From NCBI GenBank assembly GCA_016182905.1, contig JACPFR010000056.1:46971-110970 (forward strand): 64,000 nucleotides of DNA. Reading direction: 5' to 3'. Each line of letters opens with the position of its first letter. Position 1 is the stretch's first letter. Source of the stretch: Elusimicrobiota bacterium (GTDB taxonomy: Bacteria > Elusimicrobiota > Elusimicrobia > UBA1565 > UBA9628). Positions 17,601 to 24,866 of the stretch are shown here, in pieces. Under the pieces are notes generated by a model. That model ran no database searches. It saw only the letters and a program-made list of their open reading frames with translations, and had not been told where the DNA came from. Both the position numbers and the translations under genes were made by a program.

Positions 17601-17823
17601 CGATCGCGGCGACCTCGTCCTCGAGCGGCTTGAGGATCTGGGTCTCCACCTCGTCGGGGCCGGCGCCGGGATACTCGACCGTCGCGGTGATCGTGGGGAA
17701 GGCGACGTCGGGGTACAGGTCGACGCCGAGGCGCGTCATGAGCAGGCCTCCGGCCGCCAGCATCAGGATCACGATGCTCGTCACGAAGACGGGCTGCTTG
17801 ACCGACAGTTCGGGAAGGTCCAT
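14656..17823 (-). CDS. RND-family efflux transporter (HAE1/AcrB-type inner-membrane pump)
   Basis: At 1055 residues this is full length for an AcrB-type pump. Visible features are the first membrane segment after KQPVFVTSIVIL, two large periplasmic loops, the proton-relay Asp pair in LLIDDAIVVREN (TM4), and the C-terminal repeat with GMIPVAVGLNEASAQRTSMG. It exports amphiphilic compounds using the proton gradient. Its ATG is one base past the tolC stop. Normally a periplasmic adaptor of the HlyD/AcrA family links such a pump to TolC; none is encoded in this operon or elsewhere in the window. Confidence 0.93.
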   Translation of the reverse strand: MDLPELSVKQPVFVTSIVILMLAAGGLLMTRLGVDLYPDVAFPTITATVEYPGAGPDEVETQILKPLEDEVAAIAGLKKLRATAKEGVGTIVAEFTLETDPKYAEQQVRVRVDLARRKLPDDAKEPVIRRFDPSDTAQLAIAVSADLSPAELYDLADDVVRPALQQVPQVGLVEVVGGRKREIRVDLDRAELARRELSAGAVSDALAAAGKNTPAGRVTRGAGDRLFRTIGDFADARDVESVIVAFRGNETPIRVRDLGKVGDGLQDEKTRAFWNGKPALYVQVYRQSGSNTLAVVDAVKARLAKLQAELAARPGAPTLTVVMDRSKAIKDNVDDVKETIFLGIILTFVVVFLFLGSARSTLITGLAIPTSLLGSFVMMYVFGFTINMMTLLAMSLAVGLLIDDAIVVRENIFKRQEAGEPAEKAAVDGTREVALAVVATTAAVIAVFLPIAFLQGIVGQFFKQFGLTVVFAMAISLFDALTIAPMMSAYFAAGGSGHGAKKKAGALDRLLAAVDRGQTRLEEAYEWSLRRSIGRPWAVLAGAAALFVGSLGIAALVPKTFLPPQDNGQFSVSLELEPGASLEATAKAAAVVDGLLRAHPEVKTSKLTVGNADNESHKADFYVELVPRRKRTMNTTAFKNLMREELKPYASWRASVKDYDDFGAGMRPFNLVLLGQDAEALRAYSDKVYARFMNHPALLEPETSEKPGKPEGRTALDEERARRLGLSTLLVGRELRAQIEGETPAVYRKDGREYDVRVRLQEDQRDIQADFAKTLVPNVNGRLVRLSDAARAVSGRSPAAVNRSDRARSVRLGADVAPGGSGLGGAMAEFRSLAAGELKPPPGVAYRFEGQAEDFEELIVNMALAAGLAVFFIFLALASLYESFITPLTIMLVLPLAASGGFLALWLTGQSLDIYSMIGMILLLGIATKNSILLVDRTKQLTARGMPDMEAAIRAGRDRLRPILMTSFALVAGMIPVAVGLNEASAQRTSMGVTAIGGIVSSTFLTLFVVPAAYALFERFRVWSLARARRIGGLDAAAPSAKPAAAERALESLEI

Positions 17824-17824
17824 G

Positions 17825-19273
17825 TCAATTCTCCTCGGAGTACGGCTTGAGCCGCGCCGACGCCAGCTTCACCTGCAGTTCCGCGCCGACGAGCGAGCGG
17901 CGCGCGGCGGCCCAGTCCTGCTCCGCCTGGAGCACGAAGAACGTCGTGGTGCGGCCCTCGCCGTGACGGCGGCGCTCGGTCTCGACGCGCTCGAGCTGGG
18001 CCTTCTCGATCTCTCCCGCGAGGACCACGCGGCGGCGCGCGTCCTCGAGACGGTCCGTCAGGTCCTTCCAGTTCGCCGCCGACTCGTACGCGGCGCGCCG
18101 GGCGCGGCGTCCGGCCGCGGCGGCCTCGGCGCGGTGGCCCGTCCGCGCCGCGCGCAGCACGGACAGGTCGAGCGGCACCGACACGCGCGCCCCGGCCGTC
18201 CAGCGCGGCGAGTCGGGGCCGACGGAGTCCGAGACCGCGTCGCGGGAGCCCGCGCGGCGCCCGGTCAGCGCCCCGGCGACGTACGCCTCGACGCGGGGCC
18301 GCGCGCCCTCGACGCCCGCGGCGCCGTCCGCCGCGGCCGCGCCCGCCTCGTGCTCGGCGGCGGCGACCTCGTCCGGCGCCGACGCCCGGCGCGGCGCGGC
18401 GCCGTCGTCCTCCAGCGCGGCCAATTCCTCGGGCGCGTTCCCGGTCCCGCCGCGCTCCACCTCGAAGGCGCGCTCGGCGACCCGGCGGTCGTCCTCGGCC
18501 TGGCGCAGGTCGAGGGCCCGCAGGCGGACGACGGCCTCGGCCTCGAGCAGGTCGGAGCGGTCGGCGAGCGCGCTCGCGGCGCGCTTGGCCGCCCAGTCGC
18601 GCAGCTTCTCCGCGCGGGCCAAGCTTTGCCGGGCGATCTCCGACACGCGCCGCGCGGCGGCGAGCGACCAATAGGCCTGCTCGGCCTCGGAGAGGATCCT
18701 CCGGCGGCTCATGCGCTCGCCGAACGCGCGGGACAGCGCGCGATGCCGGGCGGACGCCACACCCGCCTTGGTCTCGCGCCCCAGCGCGTTGCGCCACAGG
18801 TCCACGCTGAGCTCGGCCGTCGGGCTCGCGTAATAATAGGAAGGAGGCTTCACGAAATTCGGATCGGCGCCGTTCAGGTCGTTGCGCGAGAACGCGTAGT
18901 AGACCTTGGCGTTCGCGCCGAAGGGCAGGACCTGCGAGACGCCGGCCTTGACCGAGGAACGCTCGACGCGCTCGCCTTCCGCGCCGACGAAGTTCTTCGG
19001 CGACGCGTCGAGGGAGCGTTCCCCCTCCACGAACAAGGTCGGGGCCGTGCGGATCAGGCCTTCCGCCGCGCGCTCGCGCGCGCCGGCCTCGCCCTCGGCC
19101 GCGGCCCGGACGCCGTCATGGCGCTCGGCGACCTGGCCGAGATAATCCGCTACCGACAACGGGGCGCCCACGGCGGTTGAGGCACCGAGAAGAACCCCCG
19201 CCGCCGCGAGCGCGAAATTGTGACCAACATTCCATTTGTGACCACCAGTCACCACCGGGGCAAAAAAAATCAT
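17825..19273 (-). CDS. TolC-family outer-membrane efflux protein
   Basis: The 482-residue protein has an N-terminal signal segment (hydrophobic about residues 19-36, FALAAAGVLLGAS) and two long Ala/Arg/Glu-rich helical repeats typical of TolC alpha-barrels, with beta-strand-like Tyr-rich segments (SYYYASPTAELSVDLW) between. It would form the outer-membrane exit duct for the RND pump. The ATG at 19273 has a clear AGGAGA Shine-Dalgarno. The alternating Ala/Arg/Glu tracts make it unusually low in complexity, but the family assignment is supported by length and context. Confidence 0.83.
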   Translation of the reverse strand: MIFFAPVVTGGHKWNVGHNFALAAAGVLLGASTAVGAPLSVADYLGQVAERHDGVRAAAEGEAGARERAAEGLIRTAPTLFVEGERSLDASPKNFVGAEGERVERSSVKAGVSQVLPFGANAKVYYAFSRNDLNGADPNFVKPPSYYYASPTAELSVDLWRNALGRETKAGVASARHRALSRAFGERMSRRRILSEAEQAYWSLAAARRVSEIARQSLARAEKLRDWAAKRAASALADRSDLLEAEAVVRLRALDLRQAEDDRRVAERAFEVERGGTGNAPEELAALEDDGAAPRRASAPDEVAAAEHEAGAAAADGAAGVEGARPRVEAYVAGALTGRRAGSRDAVSDSVGPDSPRWTAGARVSVPLDLSVLRAARTGHRAEAAAAGRRARRAAYESAANWKDLTDRLEDARRRVVLAGEIEKAQLERVETERRRHGEGRTTTFFVLQAEQDWAAARRSLVGAELQVKLASARLKPYSEEN

Positions 19274-19280
19274 ATCTCTC

Positions 19281-19901
19281 CTAACGCTTTGAAATTCCGC
19301 GCAGCGCGAACTCTTTGATCACTTGATACTTCTGCTCGGCCGTGAGGTCCGTCTGGACGCACTCGACCCCGTCCATCTCGACGAGACCGACCATCGACGC
19401 GTGCAGGCTGAGCATCAGATGCTCGACCGGCCGGTCGATGAGCGCGCCTTCCTTGATGCCGCGCTCGACGACGGGGATGATGATCGAGTTCAACTCGTTG
19501 TCGAGCGCGTCGAGCTCCTGGCTCAGCTTGTCGCCGACGAGGCGCTTGAAATCCTCGCGCTCGCAGTAGCGCACGAGGCGCTTGTGCTCCGGAGAGAGCC
19601 CGTGCGAGCGCCAAAAAACGTCCAAGGTCTCGCCGATCACCTTCAACGGCGCCTGGCTCAGATCGATCTTGCCGAGCTCGCGCAGGATGTTCCGGTGGAA
19701 ATTCACGACCAGCTTCGCGTAGATCTGGTCCTTGCTCTCGAAGTGCTTATAGATCGTGCCCTTGCCGATCTCGGCCTTGGCCGCGATCTGGTCGATCGTC
19801 ACCGTCTGCCAGTCGTCGCGGTTGAACAAAGACAACGCCGCGGCGAGGATCGCCTCCTCCCGCTGCTGGAACTCCCTTTCTTTTCGTTCGAGGACTGTCA
19901 T
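19281..19901 (-). CDS. TetR/AcrR-family transcriptional regulator
   Basis: The 206-residue protein has the TetR helix-turn-helix at residues about 24-60 (VTIDQIAAKAEIGKGTIYKHF) and an alpha-helical ligand-binding C-terminal domain. It is the first gene of the operon it probably controls: tolC starts 7 bp after its stop. A palindromic operator candidate (19910-19922) lies between its own promoter and start codon, which predicts autorepression of the whole tetR-tolC-RND operon, relieved by a pump substrate. Confidence 0.92.
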   Translation of the reverse strand: MTVLERKEREFQQREEAILAAALSLFNRDDWQTVTIDQIAAKAEIGKGTIYKHFESKDQIYAKLVVNFHRNILRELGKIDLSQAPLKVIGETLDVFWRSHGLSPEHKRLVRYCEREDFKRLVGDKLSQELDALDNELNSIIIPVVERGIKEGALIDRPVEHLMLSLHASMVGLVEMDGVECVQTDLTAEQKYQVIKEFALRGISKR

Positions 19902-19909
19902 GACTGTTG

Positions 19910-19922
19910 GTCACACTGTGAC
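19910..19922. promoter_or_regulatory. Palindromic operator candidate for the TetR regulator
   Basis: GTCACA-C-TGTGAC is a perfect 13-base palindrome. It lies about 7-20 bp downstream of the -10 hexamer, directly at the predicted transcription start, so bound repressor would block initiation. Related GTGACCA/GTCACCA half sites occur near the start of tolC (19219-19255), but those lie in coding sequence. Confidence 0.65.
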
Positions 19923-19929
19923 TGTCAGT

Positions 19930-19958
19930 ATTATATACCAGGCGCGCGATTCTGTCAA
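19930..19958 (-). promoter_or_regulatory. Consensus sigma70-type promoter for the tetR-tolC-RND operon
   Basis: On the minus strand TTGACA (19953-19958) and TATAAT (19930-19935) are both exact consensus hexamers with a 17-bp spacer, the optimum. It lies just after the rimO stop, so the efflux operon has its own strong promoter. Such strength fits a gene set held off by a repressor. Confidence 0.88.
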
Positions 19959-19961
19959 GCC

Positions 19962-21272
19962 CTAAACTGGTTCACCGACAAGATCATACTCCTCGGCGCC
20001 CGTGATCTTGATGTCGGCGAAGTCCCCGACGCGCAGGTAATGCGCCGCGGCAGGAATGAGCACCTCGTTGTCCACCTCGGGCGAGTCCTGCTCGGTGCGC
20101 CCGATGAAGTGCTTGCCTTCCTTGCGGTCGATCAGTACTTTCACGACCTTGCCGATGCGCGAGGCGTTGATTGCCAGCGAGATCGGCTGCTGGACGGCCA
20201 TGATCCCCTCGGCGCGGCGCTTCTTCTCGCTCGCGGGGAGGTCATCGGAGAGGGCGTAGGCATGCGTGTTCTCCTCGTGGGAGTACTGGAACACGCCGAG
20301 GCGATCGAACTTCGTTTTCTGGACCCACTCGAGCGTTTCCTCATGATCGTCGATCGTCTCGCCCGGGTAGCCCGCGATCAAGGTCGTGCGCAGCGCGATG
20401 CCGGGCACCTTCCCGCGGATCGTCGCCACCAGCTCTTCCGTCTTGGCCTTGGTGGTCCCGCGGCGCATGGAGGTCAGCATCCGGTCGGTGATGTGCTGAA
20501 GAGGCATGTCGAGATATTTGCAGATATTATCCCGTTCCCTCATGACATCCAACACGTCCATCGGGAACCCCGCGGGGAAGGCGTAGTGCAGCCGGATCCA
20601 ACCTATGCCGGGGACGTCGGAAAGGGCTCGTAAGAGGTCCGCCAGACGCCGTTTGCCGTAAAGATCGAGACCGTAGTAAGTCGAGTCCTGAGCGATGAGT
20701 AAAAGCTCTCTCGTGCCCGCGGCCGCGAGGCGTTTGGCCTCCGCCACGAGATCCTCGATGGGCGTGGAAACGTGCTTTCCTCTCATCAAAGGAATGGCGC
20801 AGAACGAGCAAGGCCGGTCGCAGCCCTCGGAGATCTTGAAGTACGCGTAATGCCGCGGCGTCGTGAGCATCCGCTCGCCCACGAGCTCATGCTTATAATC
20901 GGCGTTGAGGGCCTTCAGCAGCCGGGGCAGGTCGCGCGTCCCGAAGTACGCGTCCACCTCGGGGATGTCCTTCTCCAGGTCCTCTTTGTACCGCTCCGAC
21001 AGGCACCCGGTGACGAAGAGCTTGTCGAGCTTCCCCTGCTTCTTGGCCGCCGCGTAGTCGAGGATGGCGTCGATGGACTCCTGCTTGGCGTTGTCGATGA
21101 AGCCGCAGGTGTTGATCACGACGATGGAGGCGTCGTCGCAGCCGGTCTCGTGCTCGACCTCGAACTTGCCGGCGCGCAGCTGCCCCATCAGCACCTCGGA
21201 ATCGTAAAGATTCTTCGAGCAGCCGAGCGTGACGACGTGGACCTTGTTCTTCTTGAGGGTTTTCGTGCGCAT
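19962..21272 (-). CDS. rimO: Ribosomal protein S12 methylthiotransferase RimO
   Basis: The 436-residue protein has the three methylthiotransferase parts: an N-terminal MTTase domain with VTLGCSKNLYDSEVL (iron-sulfur Cys residues at about 19, 55 and 88), a radical SAM core with CDRPCSFC (CxxxCxxC, about 157-164) and a C-terminal TRAM domain ending VGDFADIKITG. The LGCSKN and PLMRGKHVS phrases favour RimO over MiaB. It adds a methylthio group to the beta-carbon of an Asp of ribosomal protein S12. A minus-strand extended -10 (TATAAT 21305-21310) gives a 30-35 nt leader. Confidence 0.93.
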   Translation of the reverse strand: MRTKTLKKNKVHVVTLGCSKNLYDSEVLMGQLRAGKFEVEHETGCDDASIVVINTCGFIDNAKQESIDAILDYAAAKKQGKLDKLFVTGCLSERYKEDLEKDIPEVDAYFGTRDLPRLLKALNADYKHELVGERMLTTPRHYAYFKISEGCDRPCSFCAIPLMRGKHVSTPIEDLVAEAKRLAAAGTRELLLIAQDSTYYGLDLYGKRRLADLLRALSDVPGIGWIRLHYAFPAGFPMDVLDVMRERDNICKYLDMPLQHITDRMLTSMRRGTTKAKTEELVATIRGKVPGIALRTTLIAGYPGETIDDHEETLEWVQKTKFDRLGVFQYSHEENTHAYALSDDLPASEKKRRAEGIMAVQQPISLAINASRIGKVVKVLIDRKEGKHFIGRTEQDSPEVDNEVLIPAAAHYLRVGDFADIKITGAEEYDLVGEPV

Positions 21273-21315
21273 CGGGAGGCGGGAGAGGGCTATCCTCGAC
21301 GAGGATTATACCATT

Positions 21316-21573
21316 TCACCGGCGGCCGGCGGGCCCGGCGGGATTGCGCACCGGCATCTCGGAGACGGCGCGCCGGTAGTAGAGGCCGAAGGCGATCATC
21401 CAGATCGCCACGATCGCGGCCGCGATCGCCCGCCCCACCCAGGGATCGAACCTCGCGGGCTCCGGGACCGGCAGGCTCTCGAGCTTCTTCTTGAACTTGG
21501 CGAAGATCACCCCGCAGGCCGGGCAATCCGTCGCGCCGGCCGGCGCCTCGACGCCGCAATTCGGGCACTTCAT
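21316..21573 (-). CDS. Zinc-ribbon, single-pass membrane protein
   Basis: The start at 21573 gives 85 residues. The N-terminus carries two CxxC pairs, MKCPNCG and CPACG, the usual zinc-ribbon knuckles, followed by a Lys-rich segment and one hydrophobic segment (about 53-70, AIAAAIVAIWMIAFGLYY) with a basic tail. Zinc-ribbon plus TM proteins of this kind are common and functionally undefined. TATACT at 21581-21586 stands 7 nt before the ATG, another leaderless arrangement. It lies divergent from the RluA gene. Confidence 0.65.
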   Translation of the reverse strand: MKCPNCGVEAPAGATDCPACGVIFAKFKKKLESLPVPEPARFDPWVGRAIAAAIVAIWMIAFGLYYRRAVSEMPVRNPAGPAGRR

Positions 21574-21620
21574 GGCGTGCAGTATACAAAAAGTCATTAT
21601 GGAGCATACGCTTTCCCGCC

Positions 21621-21649
21621 TTGTCGCCCTCCTGGGCAGGTGTTATACT
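21621..21649 (+). promoter_or_regulatory. Promoter of the RluA-HAD-thioredoxin gene run
   Basis: TTGTCG (21621-21626) and TATACT (21644-21649) are 17 bp apart, and the -10 carries the extended TG motif (TGTTATACT). The ATG at 21660 follows after 10 bases, so the leader would be only about 3-4 nt. Confidence 0.65.
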
Positions 21650-21659
21650 GGGAGTCGAC

Positions 21660-22613
21660 ATGTCCGACGCGACGACCCCGGCGGCCGACTGGATCGAGGT
21701 TCCTTTCCGCGCCCTCAAGGAGCACGAGGGCCTGCGCCTGGACACCTTCCTGGCCGCGCGCCTGGGCAAGAAATACTCCCGCGTCGCCGTGCAGAAGCTC
21801 ATCGACGACGGCCTCGTCACCCGGACGTCCCGCCCGGTGAAGGCGGCGGCCCGCGTCGGCGAAGGCGAGACCGTCCTCATCCGCTACCGGCGCGTGGCCG
21901 AGCCCCCGGTCCCGCACGAGACCATGCCCCTCCTTTATCAGGACGAACGGATCGCGGTCATCTCCAAGCCCGGCGGCACGCTCAGCCATCCCACCGACAA
22001 GGTCCTCCACAACACCGTGACCCATCTGCTCGCCAAGCAGCTCGGCCGGAAGGTGTACCTCGCCCACCGTCTCGACCGGGAGACCAGCGGCGCCATGGTC
22101 CTGGCCCTCGACGTGGACGCGGCGCGGAGCCTGTACGAGCAGTTCGTCGGACGCGGCGTCCAAAAGGAATACCTCGCGGTGGTGTTCGGAGCCGTGGAGT
22201 GGGCCTCGAAGGTCGTCGACGCGCCGTTAGGCGCGGAGGGCAAGTCCATCCGGGTGCGCCGCGCGGTGGGCGGCGCCGGCGGGCAGAGCGCGGTCACCGA
22301 GTTCCGCCGCCTGGCCACGGACGGACGCCTGTCGCTCGTCTCGGCGCTGCCCCGCACCGGACGCCTCCATCAGATCCGCGCCCATCTCGCCCACCTCGGC
22401 CACCCGCTCGTCGGCGACAAGCTGTACTGCGGCGACGGCGAGGTGTACATGAAGGCGGTGCGCAAGGAGGTGTCCCGCGCCGACCTCGACGCCCTCGGCG
22501 CCGACCGCCAGCTCCTGCACGCCTGGCGCCTGTCGTTCAAGCATCCCGGCGACGGCCGCCCGCTCTCCTTCGAGGCGCCCGTACCCGCCGACTTCCCCCT
22601 GAGGCCCTCATGA
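21660..22613 (+). CDS. RluA-family RNA pseudouridine synthase
   Basis: The 317-residue protein has an N-terminal S4 RNA-binding domain (about 20-85, LRLDTFLAARLGKKYSR) and the RluA catalytic domain with the HRLDRETSGAM motif (catalytic Asp, about residue 143) and the later GRLHQIRAHLAHLGHP. It isomerises uridines in rRNA or tRNA; the target position cannot be assigned. The ATG at 21660 is preferred over 21621 because the promoter lies between them. Its stop overlaps the next gene (ATGA). Confidence 0.9.
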   Translation: MSDATTPAADWIEVPFRALKEHEGLRLDTFLAARLGKKYSRVAVQKLIDDGLVTRTSRPVKAAARVGEGETVLIRYRRVAEPPVPHETMPLLYQDERIAVISKPGGTLSHPTDKVLHNTVTHLLAKQLGRKVYLAHRLDRETSGAMVLALDVDAARSLYEQFVGRGVQKEYLAVVFGAVEWASKVVDAPLGAEGKSIRVRRAVGGAGGQSAVTEFRRLATDGRLSLVSALPRTGRLHQIRAHLAHLGHPLVGDKLYCGDGEVYMKAVRKEVSRADLDALGADRQLLHAWRLSFKHPGDGRPLSFEAPVPADFPLRPS

Positions 22614-23731
22614 AGCCCGTCCATAAGAGCTACAACCCCGTGATCAAGGACGGCGTCGCCTACGTCCAGTTCGCCTACGACGTGGGGCTGTCCATCGGCC
22701 TCGACGCCGCCGAGAAGAGCGTCACCGCCTCGACCGAGCGCGCGCCTATCCGCCACCAGCGCCGCGCGCCCAAGTATTTCGAGTTCCAGCCCTATCCGCT
22801 GCGCGTGACGCAGACGACCGGCATCCAGGAGATCGGCGAGTGGCGGACCTTGCCGGCCGTCGAGACCGTGGTCTTCGACTTCGGCGCGATCAGCGTGACC
22901 TACCAGATCCCGCTCGCCGGGCCCTTCTCCGACCTCGCCCGCCTCTCCGAGCTCCTCTACGACAACGAGCCGCTGCTCAAGGACAGCCGGCGCCTCGTCG
23001 AGGAGCTGATCAAGACCATCCACCCGTCCGTGAGCCGGCCGCAGATCTCCGCGTTCTACGAGGACTACGTCGTCTTCCAGATCCGGGCCTTCGACGACCA
23101 CGGCGCCCACGCGCGCCTGCTCGCGGAGGCCCCGACCTCGGTCGCGCAGATCCTGCGCGCCGACGTCGACCTGCGCTCCGAGCAGGAGGTCGTCGACGCG
23201 CTCTCCGTCCAGGTCTCCTACGGCTCCGAGGACCTGACGCTCGTGGACTGGGTCGCGGCGATCGTCTTCGCCACCACGGCCGACGACACGCGCGCGGTGC
23301 TCGAGTTCGCGACGGTGCAGCTCCTCGAGCTGCGCCACCTCGACCACCAGCTCGACACGGCGCTCGAGAGCTACTACGACGCGCTCACCCACAGCCCGAA
23401 GGGCCCCTTCAGCCTGTTCACGAAGGCCGACGACAAGCTCCGCGAGATCGGCCAGCTCCAGGTGGAGAGCGCGGTCCTCTTCGAGAACATCAACAACGCC
23501 ATCAAGCTGCTCGGCGACCAGTATCTCGCGCGCCTCTACCAGCAGGCCGCCCGCCGCTACCACCTCAACGCCTGGGACAAGAGCATCCAGCGCAAGCTCA
23601 AGACCCTGGAGAGCATCTACGACAAGATGGAGTCCGCGCTCTCCTCGGCGCGCCTCGAGTTCCTCGAGTGGATCGTCATCATCCTCATCGGCATCGAGGT
23701 CGTCATGCCCTTCGTCAAAGGGAAGCACTGA
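22610..23731 (+). CDS. RMD1/YagE (DUF155)-like membrane-anchored protein
   Basis: The 373-residue protein resembles the RMD1/Sif2/YagE family: a central soluble domain, long C-terminal helices (about 260-345, rich in Leu/Glu/Lys) and a terminal membrane segment EWIVIILIGIEVVMPF (about 352-367). Family members are best known in eukaryotic mitochondria; the bacterial role is undefined. Assignment rests on overall layout and the C-terminal TM, so it is moderate. The ATG overlaps the RluA stop by 4 bp, suggesting coupled expression. Confidence 0.65.
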   Translation: MKPVHKSYNPVIKDGVAYVQFAYDVGLSIGLDAAEKSVTASTERAPIRHQRRAPKYFEFQPYPLRVTQTTGIQEIGEWRTLPAVETVVFDFGAISVTYQIPLAGPFSDLARLSELLYDNEPLLKDSRRLVEELIKTIHPSVSRPQISAFYEDYVVFQIRAFDDHGAHARLLAEAPTSVAQILRADVDLRSEQEVVDALSVQVSYGSEDLTLVDWVAAIVFATTADDTRAVLEFATVQLLELRHLDHQLDTALESYYDALTHSPKGPFSLFTKADDKLREIGQLQVESAVLFENINNAIKLLGDQYLARLYQQAARRYHLNAWDKSIQRKLKTLESIYDKMESALSSARLEFLEWIVIILIGIEVVMPFVKGKH

Positions 23732-23757
23732 GCGCGAAGCGCTATAATCTCGGACCC

Positions 23758-24357
23758 ATGGCGATCAAGGCCGTCTTCTTCGATATCGGCAACGTGCTCC
23801 TGCGCTTCTCCAACAAGCGCATCCTGCGCAAGTTCGCCTGGGCCGTCGGCCGTCACCCGGTCAAGGTCGCGCGCCTCGTCTGGAAGGGGCGCATCGTCGA
23901 CCGCATCGAGCGCGGCGAGGTCACGGGCGAGGAGATCCACGCCCTGTTCGTCCGCGAGCTCGGCTACAAGGGCGACTTCGTCCGGTTCAAGACCTTGTGG
24001 TGCGACCACTTCACGCTCGACCGCGGCTCCTTCGCGATCCTGAAGAACCTCTCCGTCCGGATGCCGACCTATCTCCTCTCCAACACCAACGCCCTGCACA
24101 TCGAGCACATCCGCTCGCGCTACGCGTTCCCGGCCATCGTCAAGGGCGCCATCCTGTCGCACGAGCTCAAGCTGCGCAAGCCGCAGCTCGAGATCTACGA
24201 GGCCGCGCTCAAGCTGTCGGGCACCGCGCCGGAGGAGACCGTCTTCATCGACGACCTCGAGGAGAACTGCGCGGGCGCCCGCAAGGCCGGACTGCACGCG
24301 ATCCGCTACCGCGGCGCGAAGGACCTGAAGAAACGGCTGGGGGCGCTGGGACTATGA
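23758..24357 (+). CDS. HAD-superfamily hydrolase, YihX-like
   Basis: This 199-residue protein carries all four HAD motifs: FFDIGNVLLRF (nucleophile Asp, about 8), LLSNTN (motif II, about 112), the Lys in LRKPQLEIYEAAL (motif III) and VFIDDLEENC (motif IV). The DIGN form of motif I, with Gly where many phosphatases have a second Asp, also occurs in YihX-type sugar-phosphate phosphatases. The substrate is unknown. TATAAT at 23743-23748 lies 9 nt before the ATG. The stop overlaps the next gene. Confidence 0.85.
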   Translation: MAIKAVFFDIGNVLLRFSNKRILRKFAWAVGRHPVKVARLVWKGRIVDRIERGEVTGEEIHALFVRELGYKGDFVRFKTLWCDHFTLDRGSFAILKNLSVRMPTYLLSNTNALHIEHIRSRYAFPAIVKGAILSHELKLRKPQLEIYEAALKLSGTAPEETVFIDDLEENCAGARKAGLHAIRYRGAKDLKKRLGALGL

Positions 24358-24815
24358 ATATGAAACGGATCGCGCTGATCGCCGGGCTCGCGCTCGCCGC
24401 GTGCGGGAACGCCGGGGGCAAGGGCGGCTACGACGCCTCCCGCGACGCCGCCGCCGACGTCAAGAACGCCCTCGCGCAGGCCCGGGCCGGGCGCAAGCGC
24501 GTGCTGATCGAGGCCGGCGGGAACTGGTGCTCGTGGTGCAGGATCATGGACCGCTTCTTCGAGGACCACCCCGAGCTCGCCGCTCTGCGCGACGAGAACT
24601 TCGTCGTGGTCAAGGTCAGCGTGGAGGCCGGCGGCCCGGCGCCCGCCGCCCTTCAGGGCTACCCCGCTCCCGCCGGCTTCCCCCACCTCTACGTCCTCGA
24701 CGAGAACGGGACCTTGATCCAGTCGCAGAACACGGCCGAGCTCGAGTCGGGGCAAAGCTACGACCTCGAGAAGTTCACCTTCTTCCTGAACGCCTTCGGG
24801 CCGCCCAAGAAGTAG
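24354..24815 (+). CDS. Thioredoxin-like lipoprotein
   Basis: The ATG overlaps the HAD stop (ATGA) and gives 153 residues. The N-terminus has a lipoprotein signal with the lipobox LAAC (Cys about 18). The mature part is a thioredoxin fold with NWCSWCRIM (CxxC active site, about 60-63) and the cis-Pro region AGFPHLYVLDENG. It is probably membrane-anchored in the periplasm and involved in thiol-disulfide exchange, similar to DUF255- or TlpA-type proteins. The partner is unknown. Confidence 0.82.
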   Translation: MNMKRIALIAGLALAACGNAGGKGGYDASRDAAADVKNALAQARAGRKRVLIEAGGNWCSWCRIMDRFFEDHPELAALRDENFVVVKVSVEAGGPAPAALQGYPAPAGFPHLYVLDENGTLIQSQNTAELESGQSYDLEKFTFFLNAFGPPKK

Positions 24816-24819
24816 ACGG

Positions 24820-24866
24820 GAACTGTTTCCGGAAACAGTTCGTCGAGCCCGCGCCGGCGCGGGCTC
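24820..24866. terminator. Two adjacent palindromes between convergent genes (probable bidirectional terminator)
   Basis: A perfect 22-bp palindrome (24820-24841) with the core ACTGTTTCCGGAAACAGT is followed by a second perfect 22-bp GC-only palindrome (24845-24866) that reaches into the EamA stop codon. The first has the same core as 6119-6140. Both sites sit between convergent genes and pair the same core with a GC-rich hairpin. No U tract follows, so the terminator role is inferred. Confidence 0.55.

Noticed and set aside
15739..17850. 703-codon plus-strand frame opposite the RND gene
   Set aside because: A shadow of the RND pump; no motifs and no start signal.
19219..19255. Second TetR operator inside the 5' end of tolC
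   Set aside because: GTGACCA/GTCACCA half sites are present but are not arranged as a palindrome and encode the signal-peptide region; kept only as a note on the main operator.
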